A DNA stretch of 64,000 bases from Amorphophallus konjac (lineage: Eukaryota > Streptophyta > Magnoliopsida > Alismatales > Araceae). Positions 14,001 through 23,306 of the stretch are shown here, piece after piece. The position numbers and the translations under genes were made by a program. The DNA is taken from NCBI GenBank assembly GCA_022559845.1, contig JAHNEJ010001806.1, forward strand, positions 166,306 through 230,305, given 5' to 3'. Each line of letters opens with the position of its first letter. Positions within the stretch are counted from its first letter, which is position 1. The notes below the pieces were generated by a model, which worked only from the letters and a program-made list of their open reading frames with translations, did not search any database and was not told the origin of the DNA.

Positions 14001-17000
14001 GGTGTTAATGAAGAGGAAGGACCAACCATAAGGGCAGCAACCAAAAAGCATCGCCTAGGAAAGGGGAAAAACATTGCCACATCTCACTCCATAAATGTGA
14101 GAGATGTTGACTCCGAGGAGACACAATCGGAGAATGAGCTTCCAAGTGATAAGAACTCCTCTTTTATGAGTGATGAGGAGACTTGAGAGTTGAGAGAAAT
14201 TTGAAACACTTTGCGTTATGGGATTATGTAATTAACTTGTTTGGTTGTTTAATTGGTTTTGTTTTGTTATAATAATATTGCACTCGCTACTCTTGTTTAG
14301 TGTATTTGCAAATTTTGCATGTATGACAATATGAGTATTATTCTTGTTTAGGAATGAATGGATTCAGGAAATTTATTAATTTTATATATGCAATTTCTTG
14401 ATATATTTTTTGTGATATTTAGACATATAATTTAAATTTTAAATTATATATATTTATTTAATAAAATCTCGCCTCAAACGCCTCGGCCATCGCCTAGCCG
14501 TTTGAGGCGTGAGGCGACCCCCTGGTCATCTCGCTCGCCTCATGCCTCTGAATACATAGGCTTATGAAGGTGCATCTTATTGGGAAACTTGAGCCCAACA
14601 AGACACTACATCACAATATCATGATCGGTAACCTTGGGGGCAACAACAACATGATCATGGAGGTAAGGTCTTAATTTGAGAATTTTTAGATAACTTTTAT
14701 TATTCTCAAGTGGCATGAGATGATGAGACAACACCCTAATGAGGGTTCTTATTTTTTTTCAGGTAGCTCACACTCTCCTTGGGAACCATGGTCAAAAAAT
14801 TATAGTATACAACCGCAAGACCCTTGGGCAACCCTTGGACAAGAACAACCTCATGTAGGGGGCTCTTATTCATCTCATTGGGAGTCTTGAGGTGAGCACA
14901 TTGGATGCCAAGTTGGAGAATGCAGTATTGTCAACACAAGGAGCACTGATGATGCACAATTCTTGAGACAATGGAATGAAATGGTAGATACATTGTTCAA
15001 TTATGGATATGCACAAAGGGACCAACATGAAGATGGGTTTTCAAATTATCCACCATATTCATATGGCCCTTATTGAGTATGTATTTTTATGTATCAAGCT
15101 TTTAAATATCCAATTTATTATGATGAAGAAATGATATTTTTATGGTTTTAAACTTTGAAATCTATGTGTTAAATTATTTATTGAGTCCATTCACATATGA
15201 TTTTGCATTCTATTATGTTTTTCTATTTTCTGATTTTTAACATTTTCTCTAATTTTTAAACCTATATATAAATATATAATTATATATACTTATATAAATG
15301 GGGGATAGAGAGGGAGCGATACTGTACCAGCCAATACCGGTTTGTACCAGTACTGGTACCATCCCTGCCTGGTACTGAAACCGGTACCAAGTTTGAAAAC
15401 CTTGATTGCAATTCAATTTTATGTTCAATTTTCAGTTATTTATATGTTCAATTCATTAGTTTTCAATTAACATTGAAATCTGCAATTTTTCATGTATTAA
15501 GATATATAATCTTAGGTTTTTAAAGAGGCCCGAAGCTGTAGCCTAGGCAGATGCCTTATCACCTAAGCACTTTGACTCCCAGTAAACACCCTAGGTTGAC
15601 TTGAAACTATGGCAAGGAAGAAGTGCAATAGAATGTTACTCGAAAAATGATGACATAGCTGGTTTTATGCCAAAGAAAATCTTTTGTTGCTCGAACATGG
15701 TCTTAGTATCTGTATTGTCTTAGCATCTGTATTGAAATTTCATCTGGATCAATGCAAAAATATCTAGTGAAGCATTGAGTTTGGCAATCCTTCAGGCTTT
15801 GGGAAATCCTAACAGTGCAGGGTCATATCCTATCCAATAGAGATTGGGTGTGGATCTCTTGAGGGTGCTTCCGTTGAAGGGCCCAAGTAACATAGCCTTC
15901 ACAGCCATTGCCGCATGGACGTAGGAGTCATTTGTTTTCACCTTTGGGCCTTTGGCACTACCTGGCTGCTCTGCAGCTGAGAATGTGATGATTCTCCCAG
16001 TAACCAACTTTTTTTAAACACCGAGGGGATCCATTTCTTTTCCCAATGCCTAGACTAGGGCAGGCTACATCACCTTCTTGAAACACCCTCACAAATGCAA
16101 GGTTCTGACCAACCTCGAAATCAGAGGATTTGTCAGATGCACAGATCCTTCTAATCTTCCCACAGTCTATCCTTAAGTTGTCCCAAAATCTGTTGGGATA
16201 GATGCAATCGAACATAACCTTAATCATTATCAGTTTAACATGAAGGAAGTTGATCCATGATGAAGTGAAATGGTTAGCCAAACAACTAGCATCATCAGTT
16301 CAATAACTTCAATGGCATTGGCAAGATGATGATGATAATGATGAGAGAGAGAATGTGAGTGTGAGATGCATATCATGAAACGAGCACCTACAGTGATATA
16401 AAATTGTGCCTCATAAATAATATCTCAAGTTCTTATATAAATATTTCAGCTGCTGTACCTCAAGATTTGCAGCAAAATCGACCTTGCAGTTCATTAATAA
16501 AGGACAACATAAGCAGTTAAGCACTACCCTATATTTAAGCTTATACTAAAAAATTCCCTCATTAGAGGACATGTCCAAAATCTGGAAATATGTCCACTGT
16601 TACACCCCAATTCAATTGCCATCAATCAGAGGTAATATTTGTGGAACACTCTTAGAGGATGTGAACAAAATATAACTTGACATTTGTCCTACTGTCTGAT
16701 AGATTGAATAACACCCATTGACAACTGCAGAATTGGACACCTGCATTGGGACATAAAGAGATTAAATGACACCATTATGTCAGCTGATGCCACTGATGGC
16801 ACCATCAGGCTCATGCTGATTGTTCATATTATTTCCGCCACAAGATGGTCATGATCACACTGGGAAGCGATTAATGCCATCTTGGATTTTGGCACCATCT
16901 TGGGAGATCAAAAAGAACAGCTAAGGAGATGTCAAAGATCAGGAATTCTTGGTAAGAAGTAGAATATTTTTTTTGTAATCTTTTATAGACCTGGGTTGCT

Positions 17001-20000
17001 TACAATTTTTTGGTTTTCTTATTTTTAGGATTTTCTATGTTTCTTAGGCTCTTATAACTTTTTAAGTGCACGAGGAAAACAAGAGCTTTATTTTCACAAG
17101 AAGATGACAAAGTGCAAGAAGCTGAAAATATCTAACTTGTTGTTTGCCACCCCCACTCATGGTAACATTGTTTGCCCCCATCTACTGCCCCAGCAACCAC
17201 AGGCAAAATCAGGAAGAGAGGAGGAATAGAAGAACAACAACCTTCCTCCCCCCCCCCCACACACACACACAAAAGAAAATCCTTTTTTTCCGTCGGCAAG
17301 TTACCAATCTCCCTCATATTTATCCCTTTTTTTAAGTTGGTGGTAACACTGTTCACTTTCAAAAAAAAAGAGGAAAGTGGGTGGTAACACTATTGTATTA
17401 AATGAAAAGAGATGTACATGTATAGTCAATAAGTTCACAAAAAATCCGTGTACATGCGCGGAGCACACCTGTAGTCCCTCTAACCCCCCAACAAAATAAA
17501 AAAGGACAAATTTAGGAAGTTTACATTACAAAAGAGTCCCATCCATTCCCTCACTCTATCATAAATAAGCAAAACCATTGACTCCCCTGCCCTCGCTTCC
17601 CTTCTGAAAGTCCTGTTACTTTGTCCCCCCCACAAAGTCCACAAGATAGCATGGAGAATCATCCACCAGACGACTCTGTCTCCTCTAAGGTTCCAGCCTC
17701 TACCCATGTCCCAAAAAGGTGATGCACATCACTGTGGTGGCCAATAGTGCAATGTGTCCTCATAGCAAGCTCCTCCCACACTCCTTGAGAGTAGGTGCAG
17801 CAAGATCTCATCCTCCTCTCCACACTGTTGAGCGTCAAAAGTCTGAGAGACCGACCTCAGAGGGGCTGCTGAAACTGTGAAGAGGCTCAGGTAAGAGGCC
17901 TCTAGAGTGAAGTCGCCACACCATTTGTCCTTCCAGAAAAGGCACTTGTCACCTTTTCCTAATCGAACCCAGACGCTGGAGTAGATAGTGTCCTTGCAAA
18001 TCAAAATATACTGTCAAATGAGAGACATGTGCTTCTGCGATAATGGTGCCAGGTCCTAGACCCGCCTCCTGCCATAGTACCTCTGCCTGATAACTTGCGA
18101 CCACAACCCATCCTCACCTGCCTCCAACTTCCACAATCACTTGCACAAGAGAGCAAAATTAAAGTCCCTAATATTCTTTAGCCCCACACCTCCATCCTCC
18201 TTGCTTGCTGCCACCTTACCCCACTTGATGTCATGCCACCCCTTGAACCTTCCTCCACTCCCATGCCAAAAGAAACTCCCCTGAATGAATCCTACCTTCC
18301 TCGCCACTGTCTCAGAATCTGAAACATGGACAAGAAATAAATGGGTAAGTTGTCCAACACTGACTTACATAATACTAGTCTTCCCCCACAAGATAACAAT
18401 CTAGCCTTCCACCCTGCCGGTCTAACCTCATATCTCTGTACTAAAGGTTGCCAGTCATATTTATGTTAGGGTTGCACGAGAAAGAGATTCATCCCAACAA
18501 GATATCTAGCAATTGTTTTTCATGTTGAGGAGATTAGGAGAAACAAAAAGGCAATTTCCCTTGAGGTTCGCAATACCTCCTATCATCCTAATTAAGGGTG
18601 CCCAAGAGTGAACATAAGTAATAGGTGTCTCCCTACCTCCCTGGCACCGGCCCACCGCAAATACCTTTAAATTACCACACATGAAAAGGAGAGAAGAGGA
18701 TGGATAAAAATATAGGGGTTTTAACCCATCTCACTACATCCTTTCTTTTTTCATGTTAGCAAAAATGTTAAGATGGGGCTAAGAATAGAACAACCTAAAA
18801 TCCACTTGGCCCCCAACCACTAGCATGGAATATGCGATCAGCTAATCCAGATCCGATTCAGCCAATCCAAATTGGGATATGCAGTGGCCAATCTGATTTC
18901 GGCCCTTAAGACGAATCCCATTCAAAAGAATAAAATAAAAATAATAAAATGAAAAAAAACTGACAACAGCCAAATCAGCATGAACCGGCCATAAATTGGC
19001 GAAATCAGCCGTGGTTTTATGAATTGGCCAATCTTGGCTCATTAGGTTTTGTCAAAACAGATATGTAATCTAATAAAATTCATTACATGGTTTTGTATTT
19101 GTAGAGTAACCTTTTTTACTTTTAAATATGCTTTTTAACTTTTAAAAAAATAATGTTTGCTCACTTCTAATGGATCAGCTGATCCGATCCGAATCGGATT
19201 AGGATCGGGCATACCTGATCCAAATCAGAATTCCTTAGTCTCTACCTGCCAATTTCCAATCTTGGTGGGCTTTTATTTATAGATTTGGGAATCTTGCACA
19301 CAAACTATTGTTAGACCAAAAATTGCAGACTCCTGCATTTGATTTTTTTTTTTTACATTTGAACGCATATTAGTAAAAATGCCTTGGTGGTACAGTCCCC
19401 TCTTTACTTCAAAAAATATATATTATTAAAAATGCCAATGGTCTGCAGAAAGACCATAGACTGGTCATTGTACTCATGTTAAGTGGCCCTTCTGTACACA
19501 AAAATATGGTGCAAAAAAACCATTGTATGGTCTTTCTCGACAGTACTGGGATTTTTAATATGTAAATGCAAATGCAAGAGTGATAAACATAAAATTTTCA
19601 TTTTTAACAATTGTTTATATGCAACCACTAGGCAAGGTTTCATGTGTATATATTGAATAGGCTCTGCCACTGCAGCAGAGCCCCTCAAGCTAAAAAAACA
19701 GCAGTTTACATACAAAAATCTGTAATAAAAATAGGATTAAAATAAGGAGATCATGTAAGATACGGTTTTAAAAAAATACATAGGTATATAATAATATCCC
19801 CATGGAGCCATCTACCTACTTTCCCTTTCATTTCCCCCCTTCATGGCTCAAAAACAACCAACCGGATATGGAGGAGTTAGCAGCAGTAGGGGCAACAAGA
19901 TCACAGGGATGAGGTGGTGGTAATGTCATCAAAATTCCAGAAACCAGGAGGTGGCGGTGATGATGGCAACAACTCTACGGAGCAGCTTTTCTGTTTCTGA

Positions 20001-21143
20001 CTTTCTTCCCTTTCATCCTGTATCTTCCATTTTTCATCCTATATCTATTTTATTTCTTCTCTCCTTTTTATTTCAAAGGACATTCATCACCAACAGGCAG
20101 CAGACAATTTGGGCCAAAGGAAATTCATCATTGCAGTTATTTTGTTATGCTGACACCCATCGACCAATCCATTCCCTCTATGGCCAAGTTCAGCTGGATA
20201 GGATAAATCCCAGATCAACAGATTTCAACCTAATAAACCAAGTTTTCAAACCTTTTATAAACAACATAGCAAGACCATCGATTCCTTCTAACATAAGTCA
20301 GGCTATCATAAAAGCGAAGCATATGAACATTGACTACAGGGCAGGCATGACAAAATACAATGATATTTTAGTTAGAGATCGATACGCGTTCTCCGATCAG
20401 GGTCTTGTCAAAAACCATTATCACACAGAATAAAAAGTTCTAACTGCTGTGTACTGTATGCAAATCTGTTCGTCAGCTAGACATCATGAAATTATCGTCA
20501 ACAAGAATGTAGCAACCTTCGTCACTTGGCTATACATCAACGTACGCCTACTATTGCTATTGGCTAACAGGGCTGTGACTTAAACAAGAACTTTCTTACT
20601 CCTGTCAGTGACCGCAGTTGAGCATATGGAGAAAGCCCGAAATTAATGAAAGAAGAAATTCTCTTTTGCCGAATTCGGCCAATAAACTAGGTCGAAACTA
20701 AAATTACAAAAACAGAAAGCGTGTGGGCACACCTGTATCGGGAACAGCTTTGTGATCCCCTTACGCGCCAGCGCCTCAACGATCTCCCTCGCGATCCCCA
20801 GCTTCGCGATCTCGAGCCTCACCTCCGCCGCCGCACCCTTGGGCTTCTCCTCCTCCCAAAAAGGCGCGTCGTCCACGGCGTACTCCGCGCACGACACTCC
20901 GGAGGCCCTGAACCTCAGCGGCCCCGGCGAGAAATGGAAACCCCGGCTCCATCCTATCCCCAGCTTCTCCTCAGGCACGCATCCGCCGAAACACCACCTG
21001 CCAACCTCGCGCGCGGCGACGGCGGGGGCGGCGGGCGAGAATGGCTGGAAACGGAGCCCCTCGGCAGCGGGGAACAGCGCAGCCAGCGCCTGCCGCGACG
21101 CCGGGCCGGCTGCGTAGGCGGATCGCCTAAGCAGGGTGTTCAT
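1921..21143 (-). CDS. RH53: Mitochondrial DEAD-box ATP-dependent RNA helicase, PMH/RH9-RH53 type (C-terminus missing)
   Basis: Joined exons 20733-21143, 5211-5338, 4706-5117, 4262-4360, 3931-4155 and 1921-2082 give 479 codons in one phase with GT-AG introns. Residues 1-25 are Arg/Ala-rich with no acidic residue, as in a mitochondrial presequence. The helicase core follows: Q motif with KLFPIQ (about 130-137), motif I ARTGTGKT, Ia PTRELA, Ib [48 protein letters not shown]. Known family members (Arabidopsis PMH1/PMH2) are ATP-dependent RNA chaperones for mitochondrial group II intron splicing; the role here is by homology. The Gly/Arg-rich C-terminal tail usual in the family is not found. Intron 1 is 15,394 bp and full of transposons. 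All visible exons are open, so the gene may be functional. The choice between RH9 and RH53 is arbitrary. Confidence 0.85.
2083..3930 (-). other. Helicase intron 5
   Basis: 1,848 bp between exons 5 and 6. It contains a 290-bp hAT-type MITE at 2304-2593. Short open frames at 2770-3305 (plus strand) have no recognisable domain and I take them as chance. Nothing else was identified. Confidence 0.7.
2304..2593. mobile_element. Non-autonomous hAT-type MITE with perfect 8-bp TSD
   Basis: The termini are inverted repeats: CAGGGTTTGCCG on the left and CGGCAAACCCTG on the right. They are flanked by an identical 8-bp duplication CTTCTAAC at 2296-2303 and 2594-2601. An 8-bp TSD with a CA-starting TIR is the hAT signature. 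The ends are very GC-rich with many GACCCGG/GGGTCGGG inverted motifs, and the centre (2390-2490) is AT-rich. It has no coding capacity. The perfect TSD suggests a fairly recent insertion. Confidence 0.85.
3931..4155 (-). CDS. RH53: Helicase exon 5: motifs IV and V
   Basis: 225 bp (75 codons), acceptor CCTTAG, donor GTATGT. It encodes [15 protein letters not shown] (motif IV), [13 protein letters not shown] (IVa) and [11 protein letters not shown] (motif V, RNA contact and coupling). Phase 0 on both sides. Confidence 0.86.
4262..4360 (-). CDS. RH53: Helicase exon 4: start of RecA-like domain 2
   Basis: 99 bp (33 codons), acceptor GGCACAG, donor GTATGG, phase 0 on both sides. It encodes [12 protein letters not shown] and the A-S-I-V-G-P-L-I segment that links the two RecA-like domains in PMH-type helicases. 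Confidence 0.82.
4706..5117 (-). CDS. RH53: Helicase exon 3: motifs Ia, Ib, II, III
   Basis: 412 bp between acceptor TTTTCAG and donor GTAAGT. In order it encodes APTRELA (Ia), the GG motif in [15 protein letters not shown] (Ib), VLDEADQML (II, ATP hydrolysis) and FSATMP (III). No stop or frameshift. This is the most strongly conserved exon and fixes the family assignment. Confidence 0.88.
5211..5338 (-). CDS. RH53: Helicase exon 2: motif I (Walker A)
   Basis: 128 bp, acceptor ATAG at 5339-5340, donor GTTGGT at 5210. It encodes [16 protein letters not shown] followed by ARTGTGKT (P-loop) and the IIDKII stretch typical of the PMH group. The phase (2 nt left over) joins exactly to exon 3, completing a Gly codon. 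Confidence 0.85.
5339..6147 (-). other. Start of helicase intron 1, up to the hAT insertion
   Basis: Non-coding. Positions about 5925-6010 contain several CCTAGGC / GCCTAGG motifs (AGGCGAGCAAGGCACC..., CACCTAGGCG, GCCCGCCTAA). Similar motifs reappear on the far side of the hAT block at about 15535-15580, so they may be the two ends of a further, degenerate element into which hAT-1 inserted. No gene was seen. Confidence 0.4.
6730..7365 (+). repeat. 153-bp tandem repeat, about 4 copies
   Basis: Copies are marked by AATGAGTG at about 6759, 6920, 7073 and 7226, giving steps of 161, 153 and 153 bp. Each unit carries GAGCCCTAATTAG, TTAAATTAACTTAATTTAC and GTGACCTAATTAAGTTG. The array ends just before the transposase start and probably occupies its promoter or 5' UTR intron. 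Confidence 0.8.
7400..10327 (+). pseudogene. hAT-1 transposase, 5' part (BED finger, DUF659, dimerisation), broken
   Basis: It starts at the ATG at 7400 after a CTACAG acceptor-like site. The frame shows a BED zinc finger ([12 protein letters not shown]...H...C, 7460-7580), a low-complexity acidic region, the DUF659-like segment [17 protein letters not shown]...[14 protein letters not shown] (8365-8649), and the hAT C-terminal dimerisation segment [10 protein letters not shown]...[10 protein letters not shown] (9515-9700). Protein similarity jumps between frames near 7545, 7980, 8190 and 8930, and in-frame stops occur, so it is a pseudogene. It continues beyond the inserted hAT-2 at 14568-15076. 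Confidence 0.8.
10680..11460 (+). repeat. CT-rich low-complexity tract in hAT-2 5' region
   Basis: About 780 bp dominated by CTCTCTCCCT with local duplications; a segment of about 54 bp with CACACACGCACACAGAGAGG occurs at about 10877 and 10930. Open frames across it encode only Ser/Leu/Pro runs and are artefacts of the repeat. Confidence 0.8.
11606..14186 (+). pseudogene. hAT-2 transposase (BED finger, DUF659, dimerisation), broken
   Basis: ATG at 11606, stop at 14186. Segments in order: BED-type finger (WKYGTS...[11 protein letters not shown], 11720-11850); DUF659 ([14 protein letters not shown]...[21 protein letters not shown], 12180-12415); a GT-AG intron 12416-12511; the segment [17 protein letters not shown]...LDLMLEDIF (12620-12760); the dimerisation segment [14 protein letters not shown]...KRWSTFEQ (13590-13677), a second intron to about 13768, then an acidic C-terminus ([19 protein letters not shown]). 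Stops and frame changes near 11865, 12532, 13042 and 13410 make it non-functional. It is better preserved than hAT-1. Confidence 0.8.
14568..15076 (+). pseudogene. hAT-1 transposase, 3' part
   Basis: The reading frame that stops at the hAT-2 insertion resumes here (AYEGASYW), has a GT-AG intron (about 14663-14762) and ends with [12 protein letters not shown] and TGA at 15074-15076. The Tyr/Gly-rich C-terminus continues the GAYGY stretch seen at 10325, which shows that the two parts belong together. Confidence 0.65.
15405..17470 (-). other. Helicase intron 1, no gene recognised
   Basis: AT-rich intron sequence. Degenerate GCCTAGGC-type motifs occur at about 15535-15580. Minus-strand frames at 15792-16281 (for example ...[22 protein letters not shown]...) look protein-like but match no domain I can name; they may be an old retroelement fragment. 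A poly-C/CA run lies at 17248-17272. Confidence 0.5.
17480..18480 (-). pseudogene. LINE reverse-transcriptase C-terminal fragment
   Basis: Minus-strand frames show the typical end of a plant L1-type ORF2: [20 protein letters not shown] (about 18150-18210), [20 protein letters not shown] (zf-RVT region, 17925-17990) and a [13 protein letters not shown] segment (about 17620-17670). In-frame stops (for example after LLCK) and frame changes show that it is dead. The 5' part, including the catalytic YADD region, is absent, as expected for a truncated or decayed LINE. Confidence 0.65.
18481..20732 (-). other. Helicase intron 1, distal part
   Basis: Non-coding. It contains GATCCGATTC/GAATCGGAT motifs in opposite orientation at 18840-18900 and 19165-19240, possibly the ends of another MITE, and a short inverted-repeat element at about 19422-19561. 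A plus-strand open frame at 19951-20433 (160 codons) has no recognisable domain and sits antisense in the intron. Confidence 0.5.
19422..19561. mobile_element. Small MITE (about 140 bp)
   Basis: The left end ATTATTAAAAATGCCA...GGTCTGCAGAAAGACCATA is matched in inverted orientation by the right end TATGGTCTTTCTCGACAG...GGGATTTTTAATAT. There is no coding capacity. A TA duplication is possible at both ends. Confidence 0.5.
20733..21143 (-). CDS. RH53: Helicase exon 1: presequence to Q motif
   Basis: 137 codons, starting at the ATG at 21143 ([13 protein letters not shown]...) and ending at CAG before the donor GTGTGC. It is GC-rich, unlike the rest of the intron and the later exons. It carries the Arg-rich targeting segment, a low-conservation linker with the acidic patch [13 protein letters not shown], and the Q motif region ending in KLFPIQ. 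The start is chosen because it is the first Met of the open frame and gives a good presequence. The antisense frame is also open over 600 bp because of GC bias; I regard that as a shadow. Confidence 0.85.
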
Positions 21144-21205
21144 CTCCGGGGCGGCGGAGATGAGGGGGTTAGGGAGCGGGAGATGCGACTGCGACGGGAG
21201 GTGCG

Positions 21206-21290
21206 TAGGGTTTTTGTGTTTGGCAGGAGGAAGAAGAAGACGACGTGGAAAACCCTCGCACGAGAAATTGAAGGACGAAGATATTTATGT
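21206..21290 (-). promoter_or_regulatory. Candidate core promoter of the helicase gene
   Basis: On the minus strand a TATA-like ACATAAATAT lies at 21281-21290, about 140 bp before the ATG. An AAACCCTA telo-box type motif lies at 21206-21213 in the presumed 5' UTR. Telo-boxes are common upstream of plant translation and organelle-biogenesis genes. This is position and motif only; the transcription start is not determined. Confidence 0.4.
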
Positions 21291-21299
21291 GGCCGCATA

Positions 21300-22500
21300 A
21301 GCGTTGTCCTCTCGTGGAGTAGATTAAATGTTGGAGAAAGCATTAGGGTCAAAAGATTATGAGGGTTATGTGCACTGATACGAGAGTGTGCACGTGTCTC
21401 TCGCACTAGTGATGAAAGTCTCAAGTAACATGTGGGAAACAAAAGCGGAGAAAAAAAAAGAAAAATGTTGGTAATCTTTCGGGGATCTCTTGTGTATCCC
21501 TTCAAAGTTTCACATCTTAATGTTTTCAACAAAATATCACTCAATATAAAGGTATATGTAATAATTTAAAAAAACACGAGGTGTGGGATAGAATATGCAA
21601 GATTATGGGGATTATAGATAATTAATTATCTCTAAAGGCTAAACAACGGATTTTGTTTCCAACGGATACAAGAATAAGTATGAGCCTACGGTGAAACTCT
21701 ACATCAATTACATACTGACTCATGAATTTTTAATATTTCAAAAATGGGATGATGGGACTAGCATTTCATTTGTCAACACTAGGGTCGCGTATGGCAATCC
21801 ACGTGGCAAATCTCAAATCTCTAGAGGTCATATTTGGTCCCTTTTTTTTTACCGGGAAGACTAAGAGGTCATATTTTAATCTTGGCATCCCTCCTACGTT
21901 AGAAAGTCAAGACCATAGTTACAAGCGATTTATCTTCCTCCGTCAGATATGCATCCATTGGATACCCTCACAAGAGATGTCAAAATTCAGTTAGCAGACT
22001 TTGATCATAAGATAACAAGTAATTATACTAAATCTTACAATCTGCCCAAGAACGTGAATAAGATATAACGAGGAAAAGGCTACTTGCATCAGCCATTTTT
22101 TCATGGATTAATACAGCAACGGAAAAATCAAAGTAATCCATACATACGAGAAAACTCATATTCCCTTCTTTGAGAATTTTATGAACATCATTTCTATGCA
22201 TACAAGAAAATCAAATGAAGAACAAAACTGCGTATCCATGGAAAATCTAAAAAATATAGCATTAATCATGCGTCCCCCGTGCACATACATATGGGTTGCC
22301 CATACACATACCTACCCACCACCGGCTATGTAGAAGTAATAGGATGCCCCCCACCAAACCGTAGATGTGTCAGCTCCCACCACAGTGTGGACGATGGAAG
22401 AAAAAAGGGGTTGTCTTAAAGAGGGCTTCGTGCTACTGTAGAGTCATAAGAAAGGTGTGAAGCATATGAGCTGAAGGGATGGATCACTGCAAATCATCTG
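21300..22500. other. Intergenic sequence upstream of the helicase
   Basis: No open frame with recognisable protein and no clear repeat boundary. Base composition is ordinary. Nothing could be assigned. Confidence 0.5.
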
Positions 22501-23060
22501 TAGCTACCGCACCTAGGGCCTCATCTTGCGTCGAACGATGTGCCTGGCAAAGAGGAAGTGGTGAGGGACATGAAATTCGAAGGGGGATATAGGGCAGGGG
22601 CCGTACGTCATCGCCTTATGAAAGCCTGTGGATGGAAATGAGGGTTTTGTGACGGAAAGGAGGGTGATGTAAAATAGCTGAAGATAGCATTAATTGACTG
22701 ATGTTGCAGAAGTACGTGAGGGACTTAAAATCCAGAGGAGGATAGAAGGAAGGGACAGGGGTGGGCGTCTTCTTCCTCCAACCTTGTAGAGGGAGGGAAA
22801 CCGTCGATTCGCGATGGAAAGGAGAGGGTTTCGCGAGGTGGACGAAGACTCCGTTGAACGATGCGCAACAAGTAGGTGAGGGGCATAAAAACTGGAGAGA
22901 AGGAAACTAGTGAGGGGCCGACATCTCCTCCGAAATTACAGACAAAGGAAGGAGGGTTTCGTGAGAGGAAGAAGCATTGCGTGAGGAAGACGAAGCCTGC
23001 CTCGAGAAAAGATGAAGGCTGCTGCCTGTAGCAAATAAGACGGGTGCGGGTGGGTGGGAG
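22500..23060. repeat. Diverged tandem repeat, period about 157 bp
   Basis: The motif GTGAGGG(A/G)C(A/T)TAAAA with related context occurs at 22561, 22716 and 22876, steps of 155 and 160 bp. Each is followed by GGA-rich sequence, a GGGGCCG/ACAGGGG segment and a GAGGGTTT(T/C)G(T/C)G segment. Units differ a lot, so this is an old array or a decayed part of a transposon. No protein was recognised. Confidence 0.5.
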
Positions 23061-23306
23061 TGGAAGAAACATTGCAAAACGAAGATCATTGTAAAAGGAG
23101 AATTTCTATCATAAAGGACCCTTCGGGAGATGACCGGAGATGTCTTGCACTACTACAAAGGCGAATTCTTGGATGAGTTGCCATGACACATTGATTTCAC
23201 TGTGCTATTGTGTCTGAGTCCCAGATATAAAAAACTTCTAGGATACTTCGGGAAATATGAGAAGTTTAAGAGAATTTCTTAAGACCTTTTTCAGTTCTGG
23301 CACTGC

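Larger units (their letters stand above)
10336..14559 (+). mobile_element. hAT-2, nested in hAT-1, with 8-bp TSD
   Basis: 4,224 bp. The termini CTATGTAGTCA (left) and CTATGTATTCA (reverse complement of right) form a TIR. They are flanked by GCTTATGG at 10328-10335 and GCTTATGA at 14560-14567 (7 of 8 identical). Subterminal motifs GCCTAGGCG and GCCTCGCC/GGCGAGGC are dense at both ends. The insertion splits the C-terminal coding region of hAT-1, so it is younger than hAT-1. Confidence 0.8.
6148..15404 (+). mobile_element. Degenerate autonomous-type hAT transposon (hAT-1), interrupted by hAT-2
   Basis: The left end CATGATTTTCAATACC and the reverse complement of the right end CAAGGTTTTCAAACTTG give an imperfect TIR. 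The flanks ATTGCAT(C) and ATTGCAAT are a possible 8-bp TSD with 6 of 8 matching. Both ends have subterminal TACCGGTACC-like repeats (6165-6215 and 15325-15390). Inside are a GC-rich stretch (6350-6650), a 153-bp tandem array (6730-7365) and a broken transposase gene (7400-15076). It lies wholly in intron 1 of the helicase, antisense to it. Confidence 0.65.

Noticed and set aside
19951..20433. 160-codon plus-strand frame in helicase intron 1
   Set aside because: No recognisable domain, hydrophobic start followed by compositionally ordinary sequence, and no splice or promoter context. Could still be a chance frame in intron DNA.
20721..21362. 213-codon plus-strand frame antisense to helicase exon 1
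   Set aside because: Shadow of a GC-rich coding exon. No domain, and the minus-strand frame has clear helicase conservation.
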